In this document: piece by piece, positions 24,061-34,394 of the stretch
Layout of the letters: each line of letters begins with the position of its first letter
Numbering within the stretch: position 1 is the stretch's first letter
DNA from: Magnolia sinica
Lineage: Eukaryota > Streptophyta > Magnoliopsida > Magnoliales > Magnoliaceae
Direction of reading: 5' to 3'
Assembly: GCF_029962835.1 (NCBI RefSeq)
Contig: NC_080589.1
Coordinates: forward strand, 23,178,586-23,242,585
Length of the DNA stretch: 64,000 nucleotides
The notes under the pieces: generated by a model
The model's database searches: none
What the model was told of the DNA's origin: nothing
Seen by the model: the letters and a program-made list of their open reading frames with translations, nothing else
Translations under genes and position numbers: made by a program

Positions 24061-25860
24061 TAAAAATAACATAAAAGGTAAGTAAAGCAAGAAACATCCA
24101 TATGAAGATATTGAGAGGAAGGTGTATCTATATTCCTTCTATGTATTAGGTTGATTTTTATTTTCATTTCTCCTCACAATCTCACACTTCCAACTATTGA
24201 TAATTGTCAGTAATTAGATGCACACTCTTGTCCAAAATATTCTGCAACTCTCCACATAAAAAAAACAAAAGTTAAAAACATGCTTCAATATAACAAATTT
24301 TAAAATTCAACAATCAGGAAAAAAATGTATAAAAATAATAACAAGGAAAAATTTTCATGCATTAAATACAAGGCTGTTTACCATCACCAGAGGCTGGATC
24401 GGTATTGGTGGAAGAAATCCAACTTAACCATAATGTTACAAGTTCCTTGCTTTTGTAGGGTGAAATTTTAACATTCTTTATCCTAAGATGTTTGCAGACG
24501 GACTTGTTCGTAAAGATACAACATGCATTATAAGTTCTTGACTCAATTGTTTATCTTTACAAATATCACATTCTATACATTGAAAAAGAATCATTTTACT
24601 GAAAAATTTTAGTAGATAACAAAGATAGTTGCAACTTACAGTTAATATATTGGAAATGCATATCCTACAATCATATCCCATAAAACAAGAATAGATTTCT
24701 TTAGATCATCAATGTATCAAAAGCTAGAAATAATAGCTGATTTCTACTTTCGAGAGAAGTTTGCAACAAAAAGATCCCAGAATGAGGGACATACTCATGT
24801 ATAAAGTTAACCCAATTTGCTCTTGCAAATAGATTTGAGTTCAATACCTTCAAATGAAAATCATTATTTAAGGAATTGTAATTTTCCTTATCGTGGAGAA
24901 AAAGGGGCGGAATTCATCATATATATAAATAAATAAATAATTGGATCTTGCTTGCTCACTCGAGGCTCATTGTCATGATAAAAGCTATGGGAATGCAACT
25001 TTCCAGAATCATAGAGAAGATGTAATCTAAAATAAAAGATGTAATCTAAAATCAGAAATTGAGAATTTCGATCCCCAAATCAAAAAATTAGGGATCTCCA
25101 TCCCCAAATCAGGAATTAGGATTTCAATTCCCAAATTCGATGCTTAGGGATTTCGATCCCCAAAAATTCGGTATTAGGGATATTCTAAATTGGCATACCA
25201 TGGGAATAATGATTTCAAATGTTGAAACCTTTCTAAAGACTACAATGATATTTATTTGTCTTTCATCTTGATTCAGATTGAAGGGGGTGAGGGTGGGGCA
25301 TATAGGAGTCCATTCACCTTATTACTTTCCAACTAGAGTATGACTGTTGATGCATGCATACAAAATCCAACCTGTTGCGATTAAAGCCCTCAATCCAGGG
25401 TCATGTTTTGAGGATCCAAATAGTTTATATTAATTGGCCTCCCCATGGATGGGAGATGCCAATTAAAACTACTCAAGATTGGAATATTTCAACCCTTTGA
25501 TCATTTAGCTCTTTTTCTTTGAAAATGGAATATGTCATTAATAGTTATGTTTTATGGGCCATTGGTTGAAAGTTGGGACTTTGAGATAGCCATCATCAGC
25601 TTTGTATCTTGTCAATATCAACGGTTTGGATCAATGAACATGACCTCATTTCGAAGGCTATAGCAAGTACAAATGGTCGTATGGATTCTGTACCATTTGT
25701 ACATGCTGCAAATGATCAGGACACTTTATTTCTTTCTTGAGCCCCCCCCCCCCAAAATGATGAAATTACTGAAATCACCATTTTGCAGATATCTTCCACT
25801 TCAATCCCCATACATATGACATAGTACGACATATGGCCCACTACCAAACATGGAGTGGAA
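24061..25860. other. CACTA interior without recognised genes
   Basis: Mostly AT-rich. Around 25045-25190 a short motif, roughly GGGATTTCGATCCCCAAAT, occurs four times about 35-40 bases apart. A run of 13 C is at 25742-25754. No domain recognised. Confidence 0.4.
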
Positions 25861-26390
25861 GGAAGCGGATTGCGTACTGAGTAACTCAGTACGATTAGCG
25901 TACTGAGTAAACTTTGTGGGGTTCATCATGATTTATGTATTTTATCCACTCGGTTCATCCATTTTATGGGATAATTTTAGAGTTCTAGCCCAAAATTAAA
26001 GTATATCCAACACTCAAATGGGCCACACCACAAGAAACAATGTGAATTGAAGATCTGCCGTTGAAAAATTCTTAGGGGCCACAGAAGTTTTGGATCAAGC
26101 TTATTTTTATGATTCATCCATGTCTGTAAGAGTTTTTGAATAGTTTGGATGACAAACAAACATCACTGTGGGGCCTAACAAGGTTTCAATGGTGGATCAT
26201 TATTCCCACTGTTTCCTATAGTATGATATGCTTGATCTTTGGATATTCTTCAATTTTGGGATCAACACCTTAAATTATATGGAAAAATGGATGGACGACG
26301 TGGATAGACGACATACATTCACGTGGGGCCAACTGAGTTTACTCAGTACGATAAGAGCATACTGAGTAACTCAGTACGTAATCCGATTTC
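25861..26390. mobile_element. Mutator-type MITE with 9-bp target duplication
   Basis: The ends are inverted: left GGAAGCGGATTGCGTACTGA, right (minus strand) GAAATCGGATTACGTACTGA, 17 of 20 matching, and the inverted match continues through GTACTGAGTAAACT. GGAGTGGAA flanks both sides (25852-25860 and 26391-26399). A 9-bp duplication is the rule for Mutator-like elements. The ends contain small palindromes (GTACTGAGTAACTCAGTAC). Its centre (25915-26330) is the same fold-back sequence found elsewhere in the window. No transposase, so non-autonomous. Confidence 0.8.
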
Positions 26391-26495
26391 GGAGTGGAAT
26401 TGGCACAGGACCAGATGCAATTCCATCCCACCTAATCCCTTCTAATCCCACTGCCCAAACATGCCCTAAATCCCTAAATCCCCAAATCCCTAAAT

Positions 26496-26569
26496 CGATA
26501 TTGAGATTGAGAGAGATTGAGAGAGAGAGAGAGAGATACCTCACTATCATGAATGACCTTCAACCGAGC

Positions 26570-26611
<42 letters not shown>

Positions 26612-26764
26612 AGGGCGTTTGGCAACGGACCACAAGAGAGATCAGAGAGAGAGAAAGAGAGAGATAGAGAGAGAGGAGGGAGAGGATACGAGAGAGACAA
26701 AGAGAGGACAGGGTGGAGAGATCAGAGAGAGAGGAAGAGAGATAGAGAGCGAGAGGAGGGAGAG

Positions 26765-26819
<55 letters not shown>

Positions 26820-26820
26820 C
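26496..26820. repeat. (GA)n and (GT)n microsatellite tract
   Basis: Imperfect GA repeats with one (GT)n block at 26766-26783. Reading frames here on both strands give only R/E/G or S/L strings and are artefacts of composition. Confidence 0.9.
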
Positions 26821-26894
26821 AGTCTCTCTCACGGGCGCGACTTGCATACAGGTTGAGTAGCGTGTTGGCTACTGAAGTGATGTCACCAAGTTCT

Positions 26895-27316
26895 GTGGGC
26901 CCCACTATGATGTATGTGTTGTATCCACACCATCCATCCATTTTGAGATATTATTTTAGGGCATGAGCCAAAGAATGAGGCAGATAAAAAGATGTAGTGG
27001 ACCTCACCACAGAAAACAGTGGGGAGAGTGATTCCCACCGTTGAAACTATCCTAAGGCCCACTATAATTTTTATTTGAAATCCAACCTGTTAAAAAGTTA
27101 AAAAAAAAGACATGAAATAAGGTAAAACACAAATATCAGCTTGATCTAAAACTTTTGTGGCCTTTAGAAGTTTTTAATGGTGGGTGTCACTATCCCCACT
27201 GTTTTCTATGCTGGGGTCCACTGGAGCTTTGGATTTATCTTTGGATATTGCCCTAAAATAATCTCTCCAAATGGATGGAAGGTGTGGATATAAAACATAC
27301 ATCATGGTGGGGCCCA
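26895..27316. repeat. Fold-back MITE, copy D, complete
   Basis: The clearest copy: left arm GTGGGCCCCACTATGATGTA, right arm ACATACATCATGGTGGGGCC. The inverted match continues inwards through TTATTTTAGGGCA and AGAAAACAGTGGGGA, so nearly the whole element can fold into one hairpin. Confidence 0.75.
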
Positions 27317-27667
27317 AAAATGAGAGGTATATAAATATCTGGTGGACCACACCACATGAAAACAATAGTGATTGGATATCCATCATTAAAATCCTCGCAC
27401 GGCCCACTGTACGGTTTATTTGGCATCCAATCTGTTTATTAGGTCATACAGGCCTAGATGAAGGGGAAAAACAAAAATCATCTTGATCCAAAACTTTTAT
27501 GGTCCCCAGAATGTTTTAAATGGTTAACGCTCATTCAACACTATTTCTTGTAATGTGGTCCATTTCAAATTGGGATATGCCTCATTTTTGGTCTCATGCC
27601 ATAAGATAATCTTTAAAAATAGATGGACGACATGGATTAAACACATACATCATGGTGGGGTCCACAC
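27306..27667. repeat. Fold-back MITE, copy E, joined to copy D
   Basis: Shares the GGTGGGGCCC at the end of copy D, then AAATGAGAGGTATATAAATA, and ends ACACATACATCATGGTGGGG and TCCACAC. The outer left arm is missing, so D and E form a head-to-tail pair sharing one end. Relics of a further copy run to about 28150. Confidence 0.6.
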
Positions 27668-28503
27668 AGCACCAACCACCAGCCATTGGATGGTGTAGGG
27701 GGAGGAGCAAATCTGTTCCCCTTATTTGTGGTGTCGTCCATTTAATCTTTGGATATGATTCATTTTTTAGATAATTCTATAAAATGATCTTGAAAAATGG
27801 ATGAATGATGTGGGTTGATCCCAAATTTTTGGTAAATCTAAAACTCAAGTGGACCCACTCATCATAAACATATATTGTGCCTGCTTAAATGTTACTCACA
27901 TATCTAACCCACTCATTATGTGTGTCCCACTTGAATGAGGGGTCAGACCAAGTTTCAACCGCATCCAAAACTCATGTAGGCCCCACCAAGTGCTTTTATA
28001 TTTTTTAGGATGTCTTCACATAGTTTTAGATGGTATGGCCCACTTGAGTTTTGTATATAGATGATTTTTAAGATTTCTCATAACCTAAAGGGGACACATC
28101 AAATCCACGGTGTTGATGTTTGACGCACATCATGATGGGGCCCACAAAACTTACTAACATCAATTCTTAGGTTCTCACGAGGTTAGTAAGTTGGGTCATA
28201 ATTTTGACCTAAATATTTGGCCCATTTTACATGTCTGGTCCATTCACTCTATTTTACTGATCAATACTCTCAATTTGACTAGTTACTCGCCTCAATCAGG
28301 CTACATATGAGAAAGATATTGGGCATACAAGATTGATCAACAATTTCAGTGAAATTTGATTTAAACATCTGAAGTTATTTACTCTTCAATCTGAACTGAT
28401 TAGATTGTCCAAAAATGATTAAAGGTTCAATTAGTGGATGTGCCTAATAATTTAGTAATTTTATTTTTCATAGATAAATTTCAATTTCCATTTAAAAATA
28501 ACA
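27668..28503. other. Fold-back relics and unassigned sequence
   Basis: 27700-27830 matches a right arm (TTTGGATATGATTCATTTTT, then TGGATGAATGATGTGG). 27990-28150 carries GGCCCCACCAAG and CATCATGATGGGGCCCAC. 28200-28500 shows nothing I recognise. Confidence 0.4.
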
Positions 28504-28987
28504 TATTCTGTAGGACCCGTATCCTAGACCGTACCATTCCGTAGGCTTATGGGGTCCTTCCAGTCGAATTCTGGCAACCCTCGACCTGTATCCGACGTTT
28601 GCGTGTGATCTTAAGCCGAGACCTGCATACCACAGTTGGCTCGACTCAAAACTTGTATCTTAATGACTGCGCCGTTGCCGCGGTTCCAACGCCGCAACTT
28701 GCGCACCGATCCGATACCCATGCTAGGAGTTGTGGGCCCGCGTTCATTTGGAGGAAAATGGCGCGCATTGCGAATTTCGAGGGAATCTCTACAATATGTC
28801 CCATCAATCAATCAATCAAACAAACAAGTCAAGTACACTCCATACCTCAAGTACAAGCAATCCATCAATCTTTTTTCCCAAGTCAACTCTCTCTTCCCCT
28901 ACCCATCCCTCTTTTTTCAACTTTCAAACTAAACCTTACCTCTCCATCTCCTTTCCTTACAACACCCATACCATATCATCCCATCAC

Positions 28988-28989
<2 letters not shown>

Positions 28990-29025
<36 letters not shown>
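28990..29025. repeat. (TC)n microsatellite
   Basis: Perfect CT dinucleotide run inside the 5.2-kb unit; a second run is at 29315-29340. Overlapping frames in this zone are artefacts. Confidence 0.9.
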
Positions 29026-29469
29026 CTCTAGCAATTTTTCAAATCCCATGAGAGCTCTAATGTCTAAGCTCCTCTCTCCCAAATGCTAAGTGTGGCCCAC
29101 CTTCTCATCTCCCATCTCAACCTTCCAATCACCATCAACCTCCATCAAAAGTGAAGGCAAGGAGTATACAAGACCAAGGAGCTAAAGAAGGAGTGATATA
29201 GGTGGGTGATCCACCATTGATTTCAAGTTTTGGACCCACTTGTTGTGAGATCCACATTGATGTATGCAATGTAAAGAGAGGCCCATAGTGGCGGGGTCCC
29301 TCTATCTCACTATTTCTCTCTCTCTCTCTCTCTCTCTCTTGTATAAATGGTGTGTGTGGCCTATCATGAAGTATTTCATCCATGCCGTCCACCGAGTGGT
29401 CCACATGGCAATCCATTTGGACGGGCTTGATCGAAGGAAAACACAAGTATCAGTTTGATCCGAGGCCGA

Positions 29470-30070
29470 TGTGGGCCACACGTGTGGAACCATCATGGGA
29501 TATGCATTAGCTCCACACCGTCCAGGGGTTAGGATGGCGGGGCCCACCCTCATATTGATGTGGATTAATCCACACCGTCCAGAGCGTCTAGATCTCCTGG
29601 ACACTGGACATGTATTTTATATACATGATATATGTTATATATGTTATATATTATTATTATAATATATATTATCATGATATGAGGTGGGCCACACGTGTGG
29701 ACCCACCATGTAAATATGTATGAGATCTCCACCGTCCAGAACATCCAGGGGTTGGACGGTGGCTCTTTATAATTTATATATATTATATTATATTATAATA
29801 TGATATATTATATTATATTATATTATATGTAAGGTGGGCCACGTGCATGGGACCCACCACTGATGTATGTTTGTATCCACGCCGTCCAACTATCTAGATG
29901 GGTGGAGTCCACCGTGATTTATGTTTATATTCACGCCGTCTATTCATCAGTTGGACAGGTGGAGTCCACCGTGATGTATGTTTATATCCACGCCGTCCAG
30001 CAAGCTGGACAGGTGGAGTCCACTGTGATGTATTTTTGTATCTATGCCGTCCATTCATCTGGCGAGCTCA
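29470..30070. repeat. Tandem modules built from a GGCCCACC...CCACACCGTCCA motif
   Basis: Modules with TGGGCCAC(A)CGTG, a CACCATGATGTATG-like core and CCGTCCA repeat, separated at 29620-29680 and 29770-29830 by AT-rich palindromic tracts. Three of them are regular: GGTGGAGTCCACCGTGAT begins at 29901 and 29958, and its variant at 30012, a period of 54-57 bp. The core is the same as the arm end of the fold-back family. Confidence 0.6.
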
Positions 30071-30104
30071 TCTTTGGCTCAAGACGAAAATGAAGCAGAT
30101 TTAG

Positions 30105-30525
30105 TCCTCTGGTGGGCCACGTACGTGGACCTCACCCCTGATGTTTGTATTACATCCAAACCATCCATCTATTTTGGACCACCTCGTCTCACAGCTTGAG
30201 ACTAAAAATAAGACAGATCCAGTTATCAAGTGGACCACACCACAGCAGCAGTGGGTTTAAACGTCCACCATTGAACTCTTTCAAGAATCTCAAAAAGTTA
30301 TGGATCAAATGATAATTGTTTTTCCTCTTTAGCCAAGTCTTGTGACCTTATGAACAGATAGGGTGGAAATAGATGTTGTGGTGGCCCTATTTGGTCTAAA
30401 TAGTGGAAAACATTACCTCCACTGCCATTTGTGGTATGGTCCAGTTGATCTTTTGATATGATTCATTTTTTTTTATAATACTCTAAAATGATCCCTAATA
30501 ATAGATGATTGGTGTAGCGGTGCGG
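30105..30525. repeat. Fold-back MITE, copy F, nested in the 5.2-kb unit
   Basis: Left arm GTGGGCCACGTACGTGGACC then ATGTTTGTATTACATCC; internal AATAAGACAGATCCAGTTAT; right half AACAGATAGGGTGG and CATTTGTGGTATGGTCCAG. The right arm is degenerate. Confidence 0.5.
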
Positions 30526-30990
30526 CCCACTTGATTCGGCCCATTTATATCGGCCCATTTCATAGGTCCAATTGATTCGGCCTATTTGATTCAACCCATT
30601 GATTCGGCCCATTTGAATCGGTCCATTTGATTTGGCCCATTGACGCGGCCCGATTTGATATACATGAGGCCCATTGGTGCGGCCTGATTTAATATACATG
30701 AAGCCCATTGGTGCAGCCCATCACGATATATTTTGGCCCATGGGCGGGGCCCACCCGCTTGTATTGTTAGGCCCACTTGATATATGAGGCTTAGTATTGA
30801 GGCCCGTGCGATGAGGCCCATATGATATATTTGAGGCCCAGGTGCAAGGCCCACCTATTGTGTATTCAAGGCCCGATGTGATTATGTTGGCCCATATGAC
30901 GAGACCGATATAATGTAAATGAGGCCCATCATGATTGTATGTGAGGCCATGGGCCCACTATATGTTTGGCCCTATGTAGGCCACTCCTTG
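30526..30990. repeat. GGCCCA-rich degenerate tandem array
   Basis: More than fifteen GGCCCA or close variants, spaced about 15-35 bases, with linkers such as TTTGATTC and TTGATATACATGA. Minus-strand open frames reading GPHVYQIG-like strings are created by the repeat. Confidence 0.7.
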
Positions 30991-31234
30991 GGAGCAATGT
31001 TGGTTAAATGTCCACATTGATGGGCAATGATGGTTGGATGTCCACATTGTGACCTTCCCTTAGGCCTTGTTAGGCTCATTCTCATAATTCTCTTATGGGT
31101 TAACCCAGATAAGTGGGCCTCATTCGCCATAAATGGATGGTTTCACGCTATCGGATTTGATATAACCTCGGCCGAGGGTTGATCCTTATATTATGGTTGA
31201 TCGGTTGTTCCTTTATGGACCTCGCCTTGTTTAC

Positions 31235-31550
31235 ATGTTGATTATTGGTGCCGATTATCGATGCTGATTGCCGATTATCAATCATTGGTGCCGATTGTCG
31301 AGGTCGAGTCGGATTGTCGAGGCCAATTTCGATTCCGATTGTAGAGGTCAAGTCAGATTGTCGAAGCTGTTTATTAAGGCCGATTCTATTATTGAGGCCG
31401 ATTCCGTTTGGTCGAGGCCGATTCTAATTATCAAGGCCGATTCCATTTGGTCGAGGCCGATTCCAATTATCGAGGTCAATTCCAATTGTTGAGGCCGATC
31501 ATCAGGTCGATTCTGATTATCGAGGTCAATTCCGATTGTCGAGGCCTAAT
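31235..31550. repeat. About 20-bp tandem array, GAGGCCGATTCC type
   Basis: Units close to ATTGTCGAGGCCGATTCCG or ATTATCGAGGTCGATTCCA repeat about fifteen times. GC-richer than the flanks. Short frames here (31245-31492) are artefacts. Confidence 0.8.
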
Positions 31551-32095
31551 GTAATGTATATAAGGCTCATAGGATGTGGCCCTTTGTGATGTATATTAGG
31601 CCCGTGTTAGAGGCCCATTGTGGTGTATATGTGGCCCATATGATGTGACCCACTTGATGTATATGAGGCCCAATGTGACGTATTTATGGCCATCCATTGA
31701 GGCCCACCTTGATGTGATGCATAATGGACCTGTGTGAGAGGGCTATTGCGATGTGTTTGGGGCCCATGGGTTGTGGCTCATGGTGATGTATTCAGGGCCC
31801 ATGGGACGTGGCCCATCCGATGTATATAGGCCCATGTGATGCAGCCCATGTGACGTGGCCCATTATGATTATATGAGGCCCATTATGGTGCATTTGGAGG
31901 GCCAGGCTATGGAGCCCATTGTGATGTATGTTAGGCCAATGTAAAAGGCCCATCATAATAACCTCTTGAGTGGCCGATGGTGTTGTATTTTTTGCCCTTA
32001 TGTAAGGCCATGGGTCCACTATATATTAGGCTCTATGTGGGTCATTCTTTGGGGGCAATGTTAGTTAAATGTCCACGTTGTCGAGGTCGATTATT
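31551..32095. repeat. Second GGCCCA array, about 30-35-bp units
   Basis: Units with GTGATGTATATGAGGCCCA and variants, about a dozen times. It looks like a continuation of the 30526 array, split by the 20-bp array. Confidence 0.7.
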
Positions 32096-33728
32096 GATGT
32101 CGATTACTAATACCGATTATGAGTATGTGACAACATAGCATCATGATACATGCCCATACGCATCATCTGCATATTTGTTATGAGATATGGTTGACCATTG
32201 CATATGACATTAGGCAGGTTGTTATGAGACTCGCAGATAGGCAGAAGTTATATCACATGAGCGCACGGTATGTGCAGGATTGATGCATGACTAGATTGTA
32301 TGACTCATGTACCTTACATTGTGTGTTGTTATTACTGTACGTCTTAGTGACATCAGGGCCGTAGCCTCCATAGGCATATCGTGGATGGCCAGATGAGACA
32401 CCAAAAATCTGTTATTAGCATCGGGCTGTCATAGATGACCCTAGGTGAAAATTCTTAGACCCTCTTGGTACTAGAGGATGCCCCAACGTCGAGACCGAGT
32501 GGATATATATGAGCACATGAGGGCCGTATACCAGTAGGTCGCGTCTCCCACTGTGTCGTGGTCGATTGGGAGGGGGTGTGGCCTTACCCGCCTGAGGGAG
32601 TAGGCATAGCTAGGCTGAGTCTGACCAACTCCTAAATGGGTCCGCTATTGACGAGCCGGGTAGGCATTGGTATACTACTGGCAGACGGGTAGTGAGGTCT
32701 TTTCCACTCACTGGGTTACATGGCCTGAAGGGGCGGTAGCTAGTTTGGAGTGTACTAGACCCCGGTGATGATCCCAGAGATGTACAATACTGATTTATGG
32801 AGTAGGAGTTGCATACTCATTCATTCATTCACTATCCACTCGGGCTGGTGGTGGGTAACTATTTGTTACATGTATCGCAATGGCCAGGATTTCGGTTGGG
32901 GCGCGACACTAACTTAAGATCAGGAGTTTACCACATTGAGTCTGACTATCCAAATTAGGTATGGGACTAGTTTGGATAGAAGTCCCTTGTGATGGACCCC
33001 ATAGCTTGCGATACTATGTACCATCATCCCGACTTCACACTCCAGCATGGTCATTCCATTCACACTGCATATTGCATTACATCCGCGACATATGACATTT
33101 TGAGTTACTATGTTTCTATATATATATGGTCTAGATACTGCTGATGGTATTCATGAACTCATCAGGAATTGTATATTGCATTGCATCCCTGGCATCTGAT
33201 ATTTAGCTCTTTATGACTCCTCTCTTATATAACTGATCTGTATTGGGTACTCTGATATCGTATGATTCATGATCTGACCAGTATTTTCGATATTGTATGA
33301 TTATAGCATTGTATTGAATACTTGACACTTATCTTGTGCACACACTTACACCACCCTCTAAGTTTTCTATGACCTTATGCACGATAGATGCGTGCAGGTG
33401 ATGTTAGGTTGCAACAGCGTGGAGTTTGGAGCATGTAACTGACTTCTGGAGCTTTGATTTTGACATATGTATTTCCCTTTCAGCATTGTATTCAAATGTT
33501 TATATTAGTGGATATGTGATGATGATGTTGCCTTTGTGATTTGGGTAAATTGTGGTTATGCTTCTTACGAGATAAATGTACGTTGGAAAATCCTCCTTAT
33601 AAGATCCCAGGATCGGAACCTGGCATATGGGCGCTGGGAGCTGAGAATGGGGTACTACGGAGGCTGTCGGCACCGGATCCGGCGATCGGGATTCCTGTGA
33701 ATCCGATTTCCGGGTTTGTGGCGTGACA
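32096..33728 (+). other. 3' part of the 5.2-kb LTR-like unit
   Basis: Unique sequence without a reading frame of note. It includes a stretch with TACTCATTCATTCATTCAC (32813-32831) and a conserved-looking GC-rich end from 33595. A splice-acceptor-like GATGCGTGCAG lies at 33388-33398, at a similar relative place to the acidic segment in the TGTAACGCCC family, but no acidic frame follows. Confidence 0.45.
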
Positions 33729-33733
33729 TATTC

Positions 33734-34394
33734 TTTTCAAAATGTATAGTTTAAAAACATTATATCCTAGAATTGTGTGCATGTCATCAATGGGGAATCT
33801 AACGATGGGTATGAATGTGAATATCTTGTGTTTTCTGTTGAAACGTGTAATGAATTGGGGTGTAGATACTTTAGAAGTAGATCAGGCCTCTGTCATAGTT
33901 TCGGATTCTCAGCTTGTTATGTGGGATTAGCTTGTATTGTCCAAGTTAAGCAAATCAATGAGTTCAGTATATTAGTTTTATGAGTAGCTGTACATCAATG
34001 AGTTTAGTATATTAATTTTATGAGTAGCCTTATAAATTTAATTTATGTTAACATTTTTTTAATTATTTTCCATTTACTTACTAGGTTAGAATCTTTATAT
34101 GCTCTTAGATATTATTAGGAAAACATTAGAAGCAGACTTTTAGACCAAGAGAGCATTTGTTAGATAAAGAAGCAACATTGTTTTAATCTAAATTAGTAAT
34201 TATATTTTTTTTGGCAAAGATATGTAATAGCATTTATTTTATACAGATCTCTTTTTATGAATTCATGGATTGTTGAATTAATGAGTTTATTTTCCACATG
34301 GAGACCCCTTGATGCAAATTCATGGATTGTTGAATTAATTAGTTTGTTCTTATATAGACCACTTCTCTTTTCATATAGCCCCTATGTTTTTTAT
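33734..34394. other. CACTA interior right of the LTR-like unit
   Basis: AT-rich. Two direct copies of ATTCATGGATTGTTGAATTA at 34260 and 34319 and two of ATCAATGAGTT(C/T)AGTATATTA near 33954 and 33992 show local duplication. No known protein motif in the short frames. Confidence 0.4.

Larger units (their letters stand above)
28509..33728 (+). mobile_element. 5.2-kb LTR-like unit with TATTC target duplication
   Basis: Starts TGTAGGACCCGTATCC and ends GGGTTTGTGGCGTGACA, flanked by TATTC at 28504-28508 and at 33729-33733. TG...CA ends with a 5-bp duplication again indicate a solo LTR. No protein domain and no internal copy of the ends is seen. The last 230 bases (GGATCGGAACCTGGC, GCTGTCGGCACCGGATCC) resemble, from memory, the 3' ends of Tekay/Del-type chromovirus LTRs. 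At 5.2 kb it is unusually long for an LTR. The length is partly explained by internal tandem arrays and a nested fold-back repeat (listed below). Confidence 0.72.

Noticed and set aside
26501..26966. Open frames of 94-137 codons on both strands
   Set aside because: They lie on (GA)n/(GT)n repeats and encode R/E or S/L strings only.
28599..29089. Overlapping frames of 98-150 codons
   Set aside because: They end in (TC)n, have no domain, and lie inside the LTR-like unit at 28509-33728.
30463..30854. Minus-strand frames with GP-x-V-Y-Q-I-G-like repeats as a repeat protein
   Set aside because: Directly produced by the GGCCCA array; unit lengths are not multiples of three throughout.
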